This document shows positions 17,702 to 26,617 of a stretch of DNA of 64,000 bases, piece by piece (the stretch's first letter is position 1; each line of letters opens with the position of its first letter). The stretch lies in NCBI RefSeq assembly GCF_015500075.1, contig NZ_CP045499.1:325301-389300 (forward strand), read 5' to 3'. The translations under genes were made by a program, and so were the position numbers. This DNA comes from Mesorhizobium sp. INR15 (GTDB taxonomy: Bacteria; Pseudomonadota; Alphaproteobacteria; Rhizobiales; Rhizobiaceae). The notes below the pieces were generated by a model. That model was given only the letters and a program-made list of their open reading frames with translations, was not told the DNA's origin and ran no database searches.

Positions 17702-17791
17702 TTATAGGCCGCCCTTCGATTGGCTAACTGCTACGACCGAGGAAAGCTTGCCAGCCTTAGTAAGGGTGGGTCTCGCATAAAACTTCTTCAC
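17702..17791 (-). CDS. 29-residue RiPP-precursor-like peptide, second copy of the leader type
   Basis: GTG at 17791 with GGGAG seven bases upstream, 29 codons, stop TAA at 17702-17704. The peptide starts KKFYARPTLTKAGKLSSVVA and so repeats the pattern KKxYxRPTLxKxxxLxSVxA of the peptide at 855-947, including a full YxxPxLxxxG lasso-type leader motif. The nine-residue tail SQSKGGL-type sequence is polar and quite different from the hydrophobic tail of the first peptide, as leader/core divergence would predict. It has no acidic residue, so it is not a standard lasso core. No modifying enzyme is nearby. The longer minus frame to 17974 has no family match and was not used. Confidence 0.55.
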   Translation of the reverse strand: MKKFYARPTLTKAGKLSSVVAVSQSKGGL

Positions 17792-18050
17792 GCTGCATCT
17801 CCCGTTCGCGAGACGCGTATCAGCCGAAGGAGGCGCGGTGGTCAAGGCAATCCGGCGCTGTCCAGAATGTGAAAAAGGTCCAATCCCGGCTCGATGGAAA
17901 GCCACGCCGCGAGTCCCGGAGGGAAAACGCCAGCGACGAAAGCTGGCGGACAATTGGCATCGAGTGCATAGCACTGGAAATTCGCGCCGAGTGAATTTGG
18001 TTGGTGTCGCTTCAAAGGGTCTCTAGAAAGCGACGGGCTTTGTTGCCCTG

Positions 18051-18383
18051 CTAGGAAATTCGCCTGGGGTTCCTCTTCCTCATCAGTCGGTCAACTTCCG
18101 CTTCCGCCACTGAGAGGAGGCTGTCAAGCGCATCCATATCCCCAGAAAAGCCATCCTCGGCAAATTCTCGTCTGAGTGCCCTAACCTGTGTTTTTGTCCG
18201 CAGCAGAGCGGCCACCCAACGATCTCGCCCAGGTTGGCGCTGACCATCCACTATTTCCAAGATCCAAGCCGAAGTGAGCGTGACCGCTGACCGAAAAACA
18301 TAGCTCCCATTCTCGTGGCGAGCTTTAACCCAGCATGTCTTGAGAGGCCCCGTGGTAGGTTCGTCACGAGCGATGTCAGCTAA
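18051..18383 (-). pseudogene. DUF6894-like gene, 3' part, split by IS5
   Basis: From the IS5 edge the frame reads LADIARDEPTTGPLKTC and ENGSYVFRSAVTLTSAW, the second half of a DUF6894-type protein, and continues with a charged helical extension to a stop at 18051. The 5' part is at 19315-19425. Removing IS5 and one TAA restores the frame exactly (RQAVSTL then ADIARDEP). The extension of about 60 residues beyond the domain is unusual for this short family. Confidence 0.75.
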
Positions 18384-19314
18384 GAGCCCGATTCGAAAGT
18401 TGTTCAATGATATGAGGGTCTTGCGATCCTGCGGGTGAGCATGCGGATGGATGCGATGTTGGCCCATGCGGTTGTGCTTTCGATGGATTTCTCCCAGTCC
18501 TTAGCCAGTCTGCGGCAGCGTCCGAGCCACGCGAAGGTTCGCTCGACCACCCATCTTCGCGGCAGGACGACGAAGCCTTTGGCGGCGTCGGAGCGCTTGA
18601 CGATTTCGATGGTCCACAGGCCATGACCGACGAGAGCATCGGTCAATTTCGCGCCAGCATAGCCGCCATCGGCGAAGATGTGGCGCAGCCATGGGAAACG
18701 GAAACGAATGGTCTTGATCAGTTCGGGCGCGCCGTCCCGGTCCTGGATGTCGGCGGCATGAACGAGCACGAAGAGCAGGAAGCCGAGTGTGTCGGTGACG
18801 ATATGGCGCTTGCGGCCTTTCACCTTCTTGCCCGCGTCATACCCGCAAATCCCGCCGCTTTCGGTGGTTTTGACCGATTGGCTATCGATGATGCCGGCTG
18901 TCGGACTGGCCTCTTTGCCCGCCTGCTCGCGCGCCGCCATCACCAGCAGATGGTTGATCGAGGCAAACAGCCCCAGGTCGCGCCAGTCGTAGAAGTAGCC
19001 GCGCACGGTCGATACCGGCGGGAAGCATTTGGGCAGCGCGCGCCACTGGCAACCGCTCGATCCGAGATACAAGATCGCATCCATCACAGCCCGAAGACAG
19101 GTCGTCCGAGGACGACCGCCACGCTTCGCCGCCGGCAAAAGCGGCGCAATCACAGCCCATTCCCGGTCCGTCAAATCGCTTGGATAGCGCGCCCGATCCC
19201 GATTATGCTCGCGCCGGGCGGTATCAGTCCAGGTCATGATCATCCTCCATCGTCTCGACAACGACGAGGAATCACAACTCACTGATATCGCTCAACCTCT
19301 TTCCAATCGGGCTC
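18384..19314 (-). mobile_element. IS5-family element
   Basis: 931 bp. Terminal inverted repeats share GAGCCCGATT at both ends with partial matching beyond. A 3-bp TAA duplication is at 18381-18383 and 19315-19317, fitting the TNA preference of the IS1031/IS427-like groups. It carries one intact transposase gene and lies in codon 37-38 of a DUF6894 gene. Confidence 0.9.
18404..19237 (-). CDS. IS5-family transposase
   Basis: 277 residues from ATG at 19237. The N-terminal DUF4096-type domain (LTDREWAVIAPLLPAAKRGG, then YLGSSGCQWRALPKCFPP) is followed by a DDE core: AGIIDSQSVKTTESGG, HIFADGGYAGAKL and RWVVERTFAWLGRCRRLAKD. All three acidic residues are present and the frame is unbroken. A longer frame to 19282 exists but adds residues absent from the family. 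Confidence 0.9.
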   Translation of the reverse strand: MTWTDTARREHNRDRARYPSDLTDREWAVIAPLLPAAKRGGRPRTTCLRAVMDAILYLGSSGCQWRALPKCFPPVSTVRGYFYDWRDLGLFASINHLLVMAAREQAGKEASPTAGIIDSQSVKTTESGGICGYDAGKKVKGRKRHIVTDTLGFLLFVLVHAADIQDRDGAPELIKTIRFRFPWLRHIFADGGYAGAKLTDALVGHGLWTIEIVKRSDAAKGFVVLPRRWVVERTFAWLGRCRRLAKDWEKSIESTTAWANIASIRMLTRRIARPSYH

Positions 19315-19425
19315 TAAGGTGGAAACGGCCTGGCGACTTACCTCGTCAAGCGAGGAACACGTAATACCTATATCATCTTTGCAGAACTCGCTTCCATCAT
19401 GCATGTCGTAGAAGTACCGAGGCAT
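19315..19425 (-). pseudogene. DUF6894-like gene, 5' part
   Basis: ATG at 19425 with GGAG eight bases upstream opens MPRYFYDMHDGSEFCKDDIG, the standard DUF6894 opening, and reads to VSTL at the IS5 edge. These small proteins are abundant in Rhizobiales and of unknown function. Without IS5 the protein would be about 148 residues. Confidence 0.75.
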
Positions 19426-19504
19426 TCGTCTCGCTCCGCACGCGCAGTTATATTTGTCGCCAACACAAAACGACGATGCCGACGATGCATATAAACCCAT
19501 CATA

Positions 19505-20204
19505 CTACAAAGCGTTCCCTCGGAACCGTGACGCCTTCACAGGCCAGGTAAGCGACCCACCTAGTCTGGTCGAGGCGGCGATCATCAGGCGCTTGTCGCC
19601 AAGCCATCGCACCAGCAGAACCCACGCTGTGGCGATGACGCCGCCAACAGCGACCCGCCCGCGATCAGCAGTGCAAAGCTGGCGATGGCGGCCTGAGCGC
19701 TGAATACGCCGGTTACGACGGCGGCCCACCGGGAATCGGACGAGGACAAGACCTGGCTTCGTTCAGCAGGCTCTCTCCTCGCGTCGGGTGGCGAGACGAT
19801 CGCGTCTGCCCGAAGGGATCGAATCCAAGACGCTCAAGGGCGGCGAAAACGTAGTTGTGACCTGTTCCACGACAGCGGGCAAGCTGACGGTTTCGAGCAT
19901 TCGTCAAGCCAAGGAGCACCCCTTTGCATCTGGGGAACGGTGTCAACCCGGCAAGCAGCTTCCACACGTAGCGATCCTGAAAATCGCAAAGCCCCGCCGT
20001 CGCGCGGCCGCGCGTGAAGAATTCCTTCAGCGCCTGCGCCCGGCCCTGATCCAGCGGAGGGCTGCGAAATTCTCGACGGCCCTCTTCCAGATGGCGTTGG
20101 CGCGCATCGCCCCATTATGGTGCCGTGGTCCGACCATTGCGGGGCCCTTGTGAGGGAACCAGCAGGCCATGGACGTCGTTGAGCGCTATCATAGGAGGCC
20201 GGCA
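19505..20204. other. Degenerate stretch; trace of a membrane protein, otherwise nothing clear
   Basis: On the minus strand between about 19730 and 19505 two frames together give VFSAQAAIASFALLIAGGSL and GGVIATAWVLLVRWLGDKR, which resembles two helices of a cation/proton antiporter with a frameshift between them. The rest, to 20204, holds only unsupported open frames with no recognisable domain or ribosome site. I read it as decayed sequence. Confidence 0.3.
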
Positions 20205-20429
20205 ATGAATGACTCTGGTCCTGACAAGCCCACACCAACGCCTCAAGATCCCAACCCCGAGCCGGCTCGACCGCCGGCCCCGCCGGAAATCCCGCCCCAA
20301 GAGCCGCCTGGTGTACCTCCGCCAACGCCTGACAACCATCCGATACCCGAGAACGAGCCGACGGAAATTCCTCCTGAAACGCCGCCCGAAATTCCCTCGG
20401 AGCCGACATTGCCCGCCCCATCGACTTAA
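20205..20429 (+). CDS. Small proline-rich protein
   Basis: 74 residues with an excellent ribosome site (AGGAGG six bases before the ATG at 20205). The protein is about one third proline, with repeating EIPPETPPEIP-like units and many acidic residues, no hydrophobic segment and no signal peptide, so it is probably unfolded in the cytoplasm. The frame to 20169 was rejected because the strong site sits at 20205. The function is unknown. Confidence 0.6.
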   Translation: MNDSGPDKPTPTPQDPNPEPARPPAPPEIPPQEPPGVPPPTPDNHPIPENEPTEIPPETPPEIPSEPTLPAPST

Positions 20430-20644
20430 AGGACTCAGTGCTCGGAGGGGAACGCGCCGTGATTGAAGCTCTGGTACCGATCATGGCGAAGCTGTCACGC
20501 CTGCAGGATGATCATCGCGCAGGTGTGCCTGAGCACATGAGGCGAGACGCGCTTCTTGGGAGGCCGGGCTGCTGGTGAGCAGCGACCGCGGCGTGCTGCT
20601 TGAGCAGATAAGCGAAGCCCCTCGGCTCAAAGGTTCACTACGCG
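20430..20644. other. No recognisable gene
   Basis: About 215 bases between the proline-rich gene and an IS1380 fragment. The sequence includes an isolated frame starting near 20575 with no family match. It probably contains further transposon remnants. Confidence 0.3.
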
Positions 20645-20906
20645 CGCTGACGAACATTCATAGCCGCAGGCGATGGCGAAGATGCGGGCGCGCAGGATGT
20701 CAGCCATGGCGTGCGTCACGCGCGCTGGATCGCGCGGATCCTGGATCGCAGCGGCAAGCCTGTCAGCCAGGTGCAGGCGCCGCTCGGCCGCGGCCAAAAG
20801 CATGACGCCACCAATCCGAGGTGATGCGTGCGCCGTCAAACGCAGCTGTGATCTTCTTGCGCCCAACGGCTGGAAATGAGAACGGCAGCAACGTATCGTC
20901 GGTCAT
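20645..20906 (-). pseudogene. IS1380-family transposase, N-terminal fragment with frameshift
   Basis: ATG at 20906 opens DDTLLPFSFPAVGRKKITAA, the usual IS1380 start. After ARITSD one extra base (near 20820) shifts the frame, and the reading continues with VMLLAAAERRLHLADRLAAA and VTHAMADILRARIFAIACGY. It breaks off at about 20645, so the catalytic part is missing. Confidence 0.75.
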
Positions 20907-20978
20907 GGCGGGTGTGGCTCGCAAAATGTGGGCGACAGGAATGGCTTCAGCACTAAAATCCTACGCCACATCAAGCGC

Positions 20979-21556
20979 TTAAGCTACATCCGCCAGCCTC
21001 TCAGACAGGTCGTCGTGCATAAGACGGGCTAGCTTGGGAAGGCCACTGTTCGGTGCGTCCGCAATTTCCTGCATGCGGGTCAGTTGGACCATCCCTCGGG
21101 GGACAATGTGCCCAAACTCGTAGAGAACCGCACGTAGCGCATTCACCATCTCCGTGCGTTGTCGAACAAGACGTTCTCTTGCCCGGAACAATACCGCTCT
21201 GGCCTGCTGAGCCTCCGACTTCGGCTTCGGCTCGACGAAACGCATTTCCGGCCGCTGCGCTGCAATCACAATCGCTTCGGCATCCGCCGCATCGTTCTTC
21301 TGCCTCTTTACGAAAGGCCGAACATATTGTGGGGCAATCAGCTTCACTTCATGGCCAAGACTTGCCATCTCCCGTGCCCAATAGTGGGCGCTGCCACAGG
21401 CTTCCATGATCACAATCGCCGGCGGCTGTTCGGCCATGAAGTGCCGGAACTGCTGACGCGACAACTTCCTGCGAAACCGCACTTTCCTGTCATCGAAGCT
21501 CCATGAATCTGGAAAACTGTTTTTGCCAGGTCAATGCCGATCATCGTATCTTTCAT
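20979..21556 (-). pseudogene. IS110-family transposase, truncated and frameshifted
   Basis: ATG at 21556 gives MKDTMIGIDLAKTVFQIHGA, followed after a frameshift near 21485 by RFRRKLSRQQFRHFMAEQPP, VIMEACGSAHYWAREMA and RQKNDAADAEAIVIAAQRPE, the DEDD catalytic part. It ends at 20979 after ALRAVLYEFGHIVPRGMV and a short tail, about half of normal length, so the C-terminal domain is missing. It belongs to a different IS110 type from the element at 1613-4732. Confidence 0.8.
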
Positions 21557-21660
21557 CGCGGTTGCCGTCCTCTCTGCTGGTGGGTCACCCACTATTTTGG
21601 CACATTCGATGCCGTCTGAGGTGGGCGGCAACCACCCCATCTTGTTCCGGCCCCTTCATG

Positions 21661-21856
21661 TAGCGTGGTCTACACACGCGGCGATCCAGCCGAAAAGCTC
21701 GAAGCCATGGAAGCGATCGTGCCACCGCATCTGCGGCGCGGCACCTTCCAGCCGACCGACAACGACGCAAGACATCCGGAAAGTATCGCTGTGGCTGGGC
21801 CATGCCACGCTGGCGACCACCGAGAGCTGATGGCACTGCTCAAGAGCGCTTCGTAA
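21661..21856 (+). pseudogene. Tyrosine recombinase 3' end in permuted order
   Basis: VYTRGDPAEKLEAMEAIVPP and HLRRGTFQPTD, the tail of a XerCD-like integrase, comes first. DIRKVSLWLGHATLATTE, which normally precedes that tail, comes second and in another frame, and the final LMALLKSAS with its stop comes last. The order indicates a tandem copy followed by deletions. The catalytic Tyr segment is present but the protein is lost. Confidence 0.6.
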
Positions 21857-21899
21857 TGGTGAGCCGGGCCGGCGGCGAAATGCGTGAAAGAGCGATCAG

Positions 21900-22132
21900 G
21901 TCCGCCGCCAGCTCCCCATTACTGGATCTGCCCATAAGGCAGGAGTTATAGGCTTGCCGCACGAGGCCGCAGTCGGTGCAGTGTTCGGCATGACCGTCCA
22001 GGGCCGCGGTCCGGCCGCCTCCACCGCAGCCATGACCCGGCGCTCGACACGCCCGAGATGGCCGGCATGATCACGGCGATAATCAACCCCGTGGCGGTGG
22101 AATACATCCGCCACTTCCAGATCCGAACGCAT
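21900..22132 (-). pseudogene. IS91-family transposase, N-terminal fragment
   Basis: ATG at 22132, ten bases after the stop of the upstream recombinase remnant, gives MRSDLEVADVFHRHGVDYRR and LGRVERRVMAAVEA. A frameshift leads into HAEHCTDCGLV and AYNSC, the start of the zinc-finger region of IS91/Y2 transposases. The rest, including the catalytic tyrosines, is absent. Confidence 0.65.
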
Positions 22133-22141
22133 GCGCGCGGC

Positions 22142-22622
22142 TCAGCCGGGCGGCGTGATCTCCATGTGGAGTTGGTCAAAAGGACTGGCGGTCCGGCCGA
22201 TCACAGCCGTTGAGACCTGGGCGTAAAGTGTAGTCGTCGCCAGGCTGCGATGGCCCAGCAGCACCTGAATGATCCTTATGTCCGTGCCGGCTTCCAAAAG
22301 GTGGGTGGCGAAGCTGTGGCGAAGGGTGTGCACCGTCACCCGCTTCTCAACGCCCAGGAACTCGCAGGCCGTTCGACAGGATCCCCAAGGTCTGCGGGTG
22401 GATCGGGCCGCCGCCATCGCGCCGGGGAAACAGCCATCGCCCCGGCTTGGTCAACCGCCAATAGACGCGCAAAATCTCCAGCAACTGCGGCGACAGCATC
22501 ACATAGCGGCCCTTGCCGCCCTTGCCCTGCTCGATGCGAATGACCATCCGGCTGCTATCGATGTCGCTCACCTGCAGACACGCCGCCTCCGCAGCGCGTA
22601 AGCCCACCGCATAGGTGGTCAT
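22142..22622 (-). pseudogene. Tyrosine recombinase of IS91 type, truncated and frameshifted
   Basis: Two minus frames together give GLRAAEAACLQVSDIDSSRM, GKGGKGRYVMLSP and then VTVHTLRHSFATHLLEAGTD and LLGHRSLATTTLYAQVS, the Arg, HxxR and Tyr blocks of the integrase catalytic domain. The N-terminal half is missing beyond 22622 and the frame changes near 22400. Rhizobial IS91 relatives carry such a recombinase gene directly before the transposase, which matches the fragment that follows. Confidence 0.72.
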
Positions 22623-22694
22623 CAGAGCGACCCGGTTCCTCGTTTATAGCGCGACGATCAGGATGAGACGTGAGCGGCGATCTGGATGAGATTC

Positions 22695-23588
22695 TCAGGT
22701 CGCGGTCACGGGCAAATTATCATGCTGATTGTCGCTGGCAAGGCCTTCATCGATCTCTGATTGCCGCTCCGCGACAAGTTCGTGTGTGTTCTTGATTGTC
22801 GCGTAAGAGGCGGGCCTGCCGCGCTGGCGTTTGGCTTCCATGGCGGATCTGCGCCGGTAGCTTTCGACGTTCATCTCGAAGATCGTTGCGTGGTGAACAA
22901 GTCGGTCCACCGCGGCGAGGGTCATGGCGGGGTCTGGAAAGATTCTGTTCCATTCTCCGAAGGGCTGATTGGCGGTGATCATGATGGAGCGCCGCTCATA
23001 CCTTGCGCAGATGAGTTCGAAGAGCACGCTTGTTTCGGCCTGGTCCTTGGTGACGTAGGCCAGATCGTCGAGGATGAGCAGATCGAACTTGTCGAGCTTG
23101 GCGATAGCGGATTCGAGCTGCAACTCCCGCCGCGCGATCTGGAGCTTCTGCACGAGATCGGTGGTTCGTGCGAACTGCACGCGCCAGCCGTTCTCAATGA
23201 GGGCAAGCCCGATCGCTGCCGCGAGATGGCTCTTCCCGCCGCCGGGTGGGCCGAACAACAGGATATTGGCGCCCTTGGCGAGCCAGCTGTCGCCGGCGGT
23301 CATGGCCATGACCTGAGCCTTGGAGACCATGGGTACGGCGTCGAAGGCGAAGCTGTCGAGCGTCTTTCCGGGCGGCAGATGCGCTTCGGCCAGATGCCGT
23401 TCGATCCTGCGATGCGCGCGCTCGGCCAGTTCATGCTCGGCGATGGCCGAGAGGAACCGGGCGGCGGGCCACCCTTCTCTATCGGCCTGCTCGGCAAATT
23501 GCGGCCAGAGCGTCTTGATCGTCGGCAGCCGGAGTTCGTTGAGCATGATGCCGAGGCGGGCTTCGTCGATGGTGTGGGCGTTGCTCAT
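22695..23588 (-). CDS. istB: IS21 AAA+ helper protein IstB
   Basis: 297 residues with Walker A LLFGPPGGGKSHLAAAIGLA, Walker B DLLILDDLAYVTKD, and a VDRLVHHATIFEMNVESYRR C-terminal block. The start overlaps the istA stop by four bases, as usual. The frame is intact, but its partner istA is truncated so the pair is not expected to be active. It is distinct from the two other IS21 types in this window. Confidence 0.88.
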   Translation of the reverse strand: MSNAHTIDEARLGIMLNELRLPTIKTLWPQFAEQADREGWPAARFLSAIAEHELAERAHRRIERHLAEAHLPPGKTLDSFAFDAVPMVSKAQVMAMTAGDSWLAKGANILLFGPPGGGKSHLAAAIGLALIENGWRVQFARTTDLVQKLQIARRELQLESAIAKLDKFDLLILDDLAYVTKDQAETSVLFELICARYERRSIMITANQPFGEWNRIFPDPAMTLAAVDRLVHHATIFEMNVESYRRRSAMEAKRQRGRPASYATIKNTHELVAERQSEIDEGLASDNQHDNLPVTAT

Positions 23589-24833
23589 GCGACGTCTCCC
23601 ACATGGATTGCCCCGATCAGGGCTTCATAGCCGTTAAGGGAAGCGAGTTGCACCGACACGGTCGGCAGCCGTGCGGGGTCCGGGCCGAAGAGGGTTCGCA
23701 AGACGGCAATATCGGGCAGGTCGCCGGCGTCGAGGGTCTCGGCGAGTTGCTCGGCAAGCTCACGCTCGCAGCCTCGATCATGGGCCAGCGCCAGCAGATC
23801 GACCATGATCTTGCACGCCTGCCTGTCCGGCAGCCGCTCGATGAGCTCGTCGAAGGCCCTGCGGTATTCCTGCCGCGGGAAGAGCTTGTCACGATAGATG
23901 AGATTAAGAAGCGCCATCGGCTTTTTGCGCAGGGAATGGATGACGTGCCGATAGTTGACGACCTGATCGTGCCTTCCGTCGGCATGGCCTCGACCCCTGG
24001 GCAGCGTCATCAGCTTTGTTCCTCCCACAAAGACCTCAAGGCGATCATCGAACAGACGGATGCGAAGTCGATGTCCGATCAGGCGGGAGGGAACGGTGTA
24101 GAAGACCTTGCGCAAGGTGAAGCCGCCGGTCCGCGACACGGTGACGACCACCTCTTCGAAGTCGCTGGTCCGCTGGTCTGGGAGTTCCTGCAGATGAGGG
24201 CGTTCGGCATCGATGCGCTTGCCATGATTGGCGTTGTGCCGGCTGACGATCTCGTCGATGAAGGCGCGATACGCGCCGAGATCGTCGAAGTCTCTGCTGC
24301 CGCGCATCAGAAGGGCGTCACGGATGGCATCCTTGAGATGGCCATGGCTGCTTTCGATCGAAACGTTCTCGTGTGCGATGCCCTTGTTGTTGCGGGTCGG
24401 CGTCATGCGGTAGTGCGCACAAAGCTCTTCGTAGCGATGCGTGAGATCCTCCTTCGCATCGGCGCTGAGGTTGCGGAAAGCCGCCGAGAGGCTGTCGCTG
24501 CGATGATAGAGCGGCGCTCCCCCAAGCGACCACAGCGCGTTCTGCAGTCCTTCGGCCAGGGCCACGAAGCTCTCGCCGCCGAGAATGACATGGGTGTGTT
24601 CAAAGCCGGACCAAGCGAGCCGGAAGTGGTAAAGCAGATGATCAAGAGACTGGCCGGCGATCGACACGCCAAGGCTGCCCATGTCGGTAAAATCCGACAG
24701 CCCGAGCCGGCCGGGTTCGTGAAGCTGTCGGAAGATAACCTCCTGCTCTTCGCCGTGTATGGCGCGCCATGACCGGATGCGCCGCTCCAACGTCCGGCGA
24801 ATGCCCGCGCTCAGTTCCGGGTGCCGCCGCAGC
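23585..24833 (-). pseudogene. istA: istA of IS21, 5'-truncated
   Basis: Open from the TniABQ boundary to the stop at 23585. It reads QLRRHPELSAGIRRTLERRI, then the catalytic core with SDFTDMGSLGVSIAGQ and NNKGIAHENVSIESSHGHLK (Glu), and the C-terminal FYTVPSRLIGHRLRIRLFDD block. The HTH and the start codon are lost. A TTG at 24790 could initiate a 401-residue partial protein, but this is unlikely to be functional. Confidence 0.82.
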
Positions 24834-24965
24834 TGTTGCTTGGCACTTAATAGTGATAATGCCCTTCCAATGATTTCAAATGGTTACGCTGGCACTTAAT
24901 TTGAGAATGAGCAGTTAATTTGATAATGCACGTTGGCTTTTGTCACTTAACGTGAGAATACAGTT
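24834..24965 (+). repeat. Transposase-binding-type repeats, left end of the TniABQ transposon
   Basis: Four directly repeated units: CACTTAATAGTGATAATGC, CACTTAATTTGAGAATGA, CAGTTAATTTGATAATGC and CACTTAACGTGAGAATAC. They share a CAxTTAA(N)5-GA(N)AAT core. Arrays like this at both ends are the binding sites of TnsB/TniA-class transposases. Confidence 0.75.
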
Positions 24966-24991
24966 CGCGGTGTTTTGCTAGCGGACTTACC

Positions 24992-26605
24992 ATGAACGAT
25001 CCCTTCCCTGACGAGATTGACGAGGCGCTTTGGGACGAAGCGTGCCGGCGGGCGGATGCGATCCGAGAATTCCTGAAAGGCAGGATCGGCAACGCGACAG
25101 CCGCACAGGTTGCCGACCTCGCTGCCGAAATGGAAGTGAGCCAGGCGACGGCGTACAGACTGATCAAGCTGTTCCGCAGCGGCGGGACCGTGTTGTCGCT
25201 GGTAGGTCGTAAGCGCGGACGGCCGGAGGGCCATCGTGTTCTGGACGATCAACGAGAGCAAATCGTCCGGTCAACGATCACAGCTTACTACCTGAAGCGG
25301 ACCCGGCCGACGGTCTCGCAGCTGGTCCGGGACGTGCAGACGAACTGCCTTTCGGTCGGGGTGAAGCCGCCGCATCGCCGCACGATCGGGGCACGCCTTA
25401 CAGACATCGACCTGCAAAAGCGCGCGAAACGGCGTGGCGAACAGAAGATCGTGAAGGCGACAACCGCCGTTCCTGGCGCCCTTGGCGCGTCCCGCCCGCT
25501 GGAGATCGTCCAGATCGATCATACCAAGGCCGACGTCTTTGTCGTCGATGAGGAGCACCGGCAGCCCGTTGGCCGGCCGTGGCTGACGTTGGCGATGGAC
25601 GTGTGCAGCCGGATGGTCACCGGTTTCTATCTGACGATGGATGCACCGTCCCGGCTTTCAACCAGCCTGTGCCTGCTGCACTCCGTCTTCGACAAATCGG
25701 CATGGCTGAGGGAACGTGAGATCTCGGATCCATGGCCTGTCGCTGGCCTGCCGGACTTGCTGCACGTCGACAACGGCGCCGACTTCCGTAGCCGTGCATT
25801 CAAGAGAGGGTGCCAGGATGCCGGCGTTGCAATCGAATGGCGGCCGCCGGGCGAGCCACGCTTCGGCGGTCATATCGAGCGGCTGATCGGAACGCGGATG
25901 GGAAAGCTGCATCTACTGCCTGGGACGACGTTCAGTAACGAACAGGAGCTTGGTGAGTATGACCCGAAGCGGCACGCGGCACTGACACTGCGGGAGCTGG
26001 AGCGTTACATCGCCCTGGACATCGTCGGATCCTACCATCAGTCGATCCACAGCAGCCTTGGTCGCCCGCCGCTTGCAGTCTGGCGGGACCACGAAGGTGA
26101 GATCCCCCTTCGACTGCCACAAGATCGAATGCGCTTTTGGCTGACCTTCCTGCCCGAAGAGGAGCGAACCCTGCGGCCGACGGGCATTCACCTGTTCGGC
26201 CTGCGTTATTGGTCGGCCGCTCTCAGCGCCGACGTCGGGCGGTCGGACCGGCGCCTGCTTGTCAAATACGACCCCCGCGACATGGCGCGCGTCTTCGTGC
26301 GACGGCCATCGGGGAATTTTGTGGAAGCCCGCTATGCCGATGTGACCCTGCCTTCGATAACGCTGCACGAGGCGGTGACCGCCCGACGCAGCCTGCTGGC
26401 GAAAGGTCGTCGTGAACTCGACACCCGCACCATCGTCCGCACAGCAATCGCGCAGCGCGAGCTGATTGAAGCGGCGACCAGAAAGACGGCGGCGGCGCGA
26501 CGCGGGAAGGCTTCGTCGAAATCAAAGGTGGATGATCGGGGATGGGGCTCGCTCCGCGGCGTCGACTCCAGCAAACCTGTACCCTTTGTCGAGGATACAG
26601 ATTGA
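24992..26605 (+). CDS. tniA: TniA/TnsB-like DDE transposase
   Basis: 537 residues. An N-terminal helix-turn-helix (AAQVADLAAEMEVSQATAYR) precedes a Mu/retroviral integrase core: IVQIDHTKADVFVVDEEHRQ gives the first Asp, DLLHVDNGADFRSRAF the second, and EPRFGGHIERLIGTRMGKL the Glu. A Mu-transposase C-terminal beta-barrel domain follows (about 390-460). It catalyses strand transfer at the transposon ends. tniB begins 12 bases after the stop. Ribosome site GCGGA is weak. Confidence 0.9.
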   Translation: MNDPFPDEIDEALWDEACRRADAIREFLKGRIGNATAAQVADLAAEMEVSQATAYRLIKLFRSGGTVLSLVGRKRGRPEGHRVLDDQREQIVRSTITAYYLKRTRPTVSQLVRDVQTNCLSVGVKPPHRRTIGARLTDIDLQKRAKRRGEQKIVKATTAVPGALGASRPLEIVQIDHTKADVFVVDEEHRQPVGRPWLTLAMDVCSRMVTGFYLTMDAPSRLSTSLCLLHSVFDKSAWLREREISDPWPVAGLPDLLHVDNGADFRSRAFKRGCQDAGVAIEWRPPGEPRFGGHIERLIGTRMGKLHLLPGTTFSNEQELGEYDPKRHAALTLRELERYIALDIVGSYHQSIHSSLGRPPLAVWRDHEGEIPLRLPQDRMRFWLTFLPEEERTLRPTGIHLFGLRYWSAALSADVGRSDRRLLVKYDPRDMARVFVRRPSGNFVEARYADVTLPSITLHEAVTARRSLLAKGRRELDTRTIVRTAIAQRELIEAATRKTAAARRGKASSKSKVDDRGWGSLRGVDSSKPVPFVEDTD

Positions 26606-26617
26606 GCTGGAGCGAAT

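Larger units (their letters stand above)
22640..24833 (-). mobile_element. IS21-family element truncated by the TniABQ transposon
   Basis: istB is complete and istA lacks its first hundred or so codons. The right boundary is the terminal repeat of the TniABQ transposon at 24834. The left boundary is placed only roughly, in the GATCAGGATGAGACG region around 22640. The sequence across the transposon at 28446 is kup and not istA, so the missing 5' part of istA is not in the window. Confidence 0.72.

Noticed and set aside
17838..18026. 62-codon plus frame with a GGAGG-like site
   Set aside because: Composition is poor, with runs of Arg/Lys and no family signal, and the neighbouring minus micro-gene fits better.
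24834..24965. Iterons of a plasmid origin
   Set aside because: The TTAA-centred repeats recur at the other end of the transposon and bracket tniABQ, so they are transposase sites; no rep gene is present.
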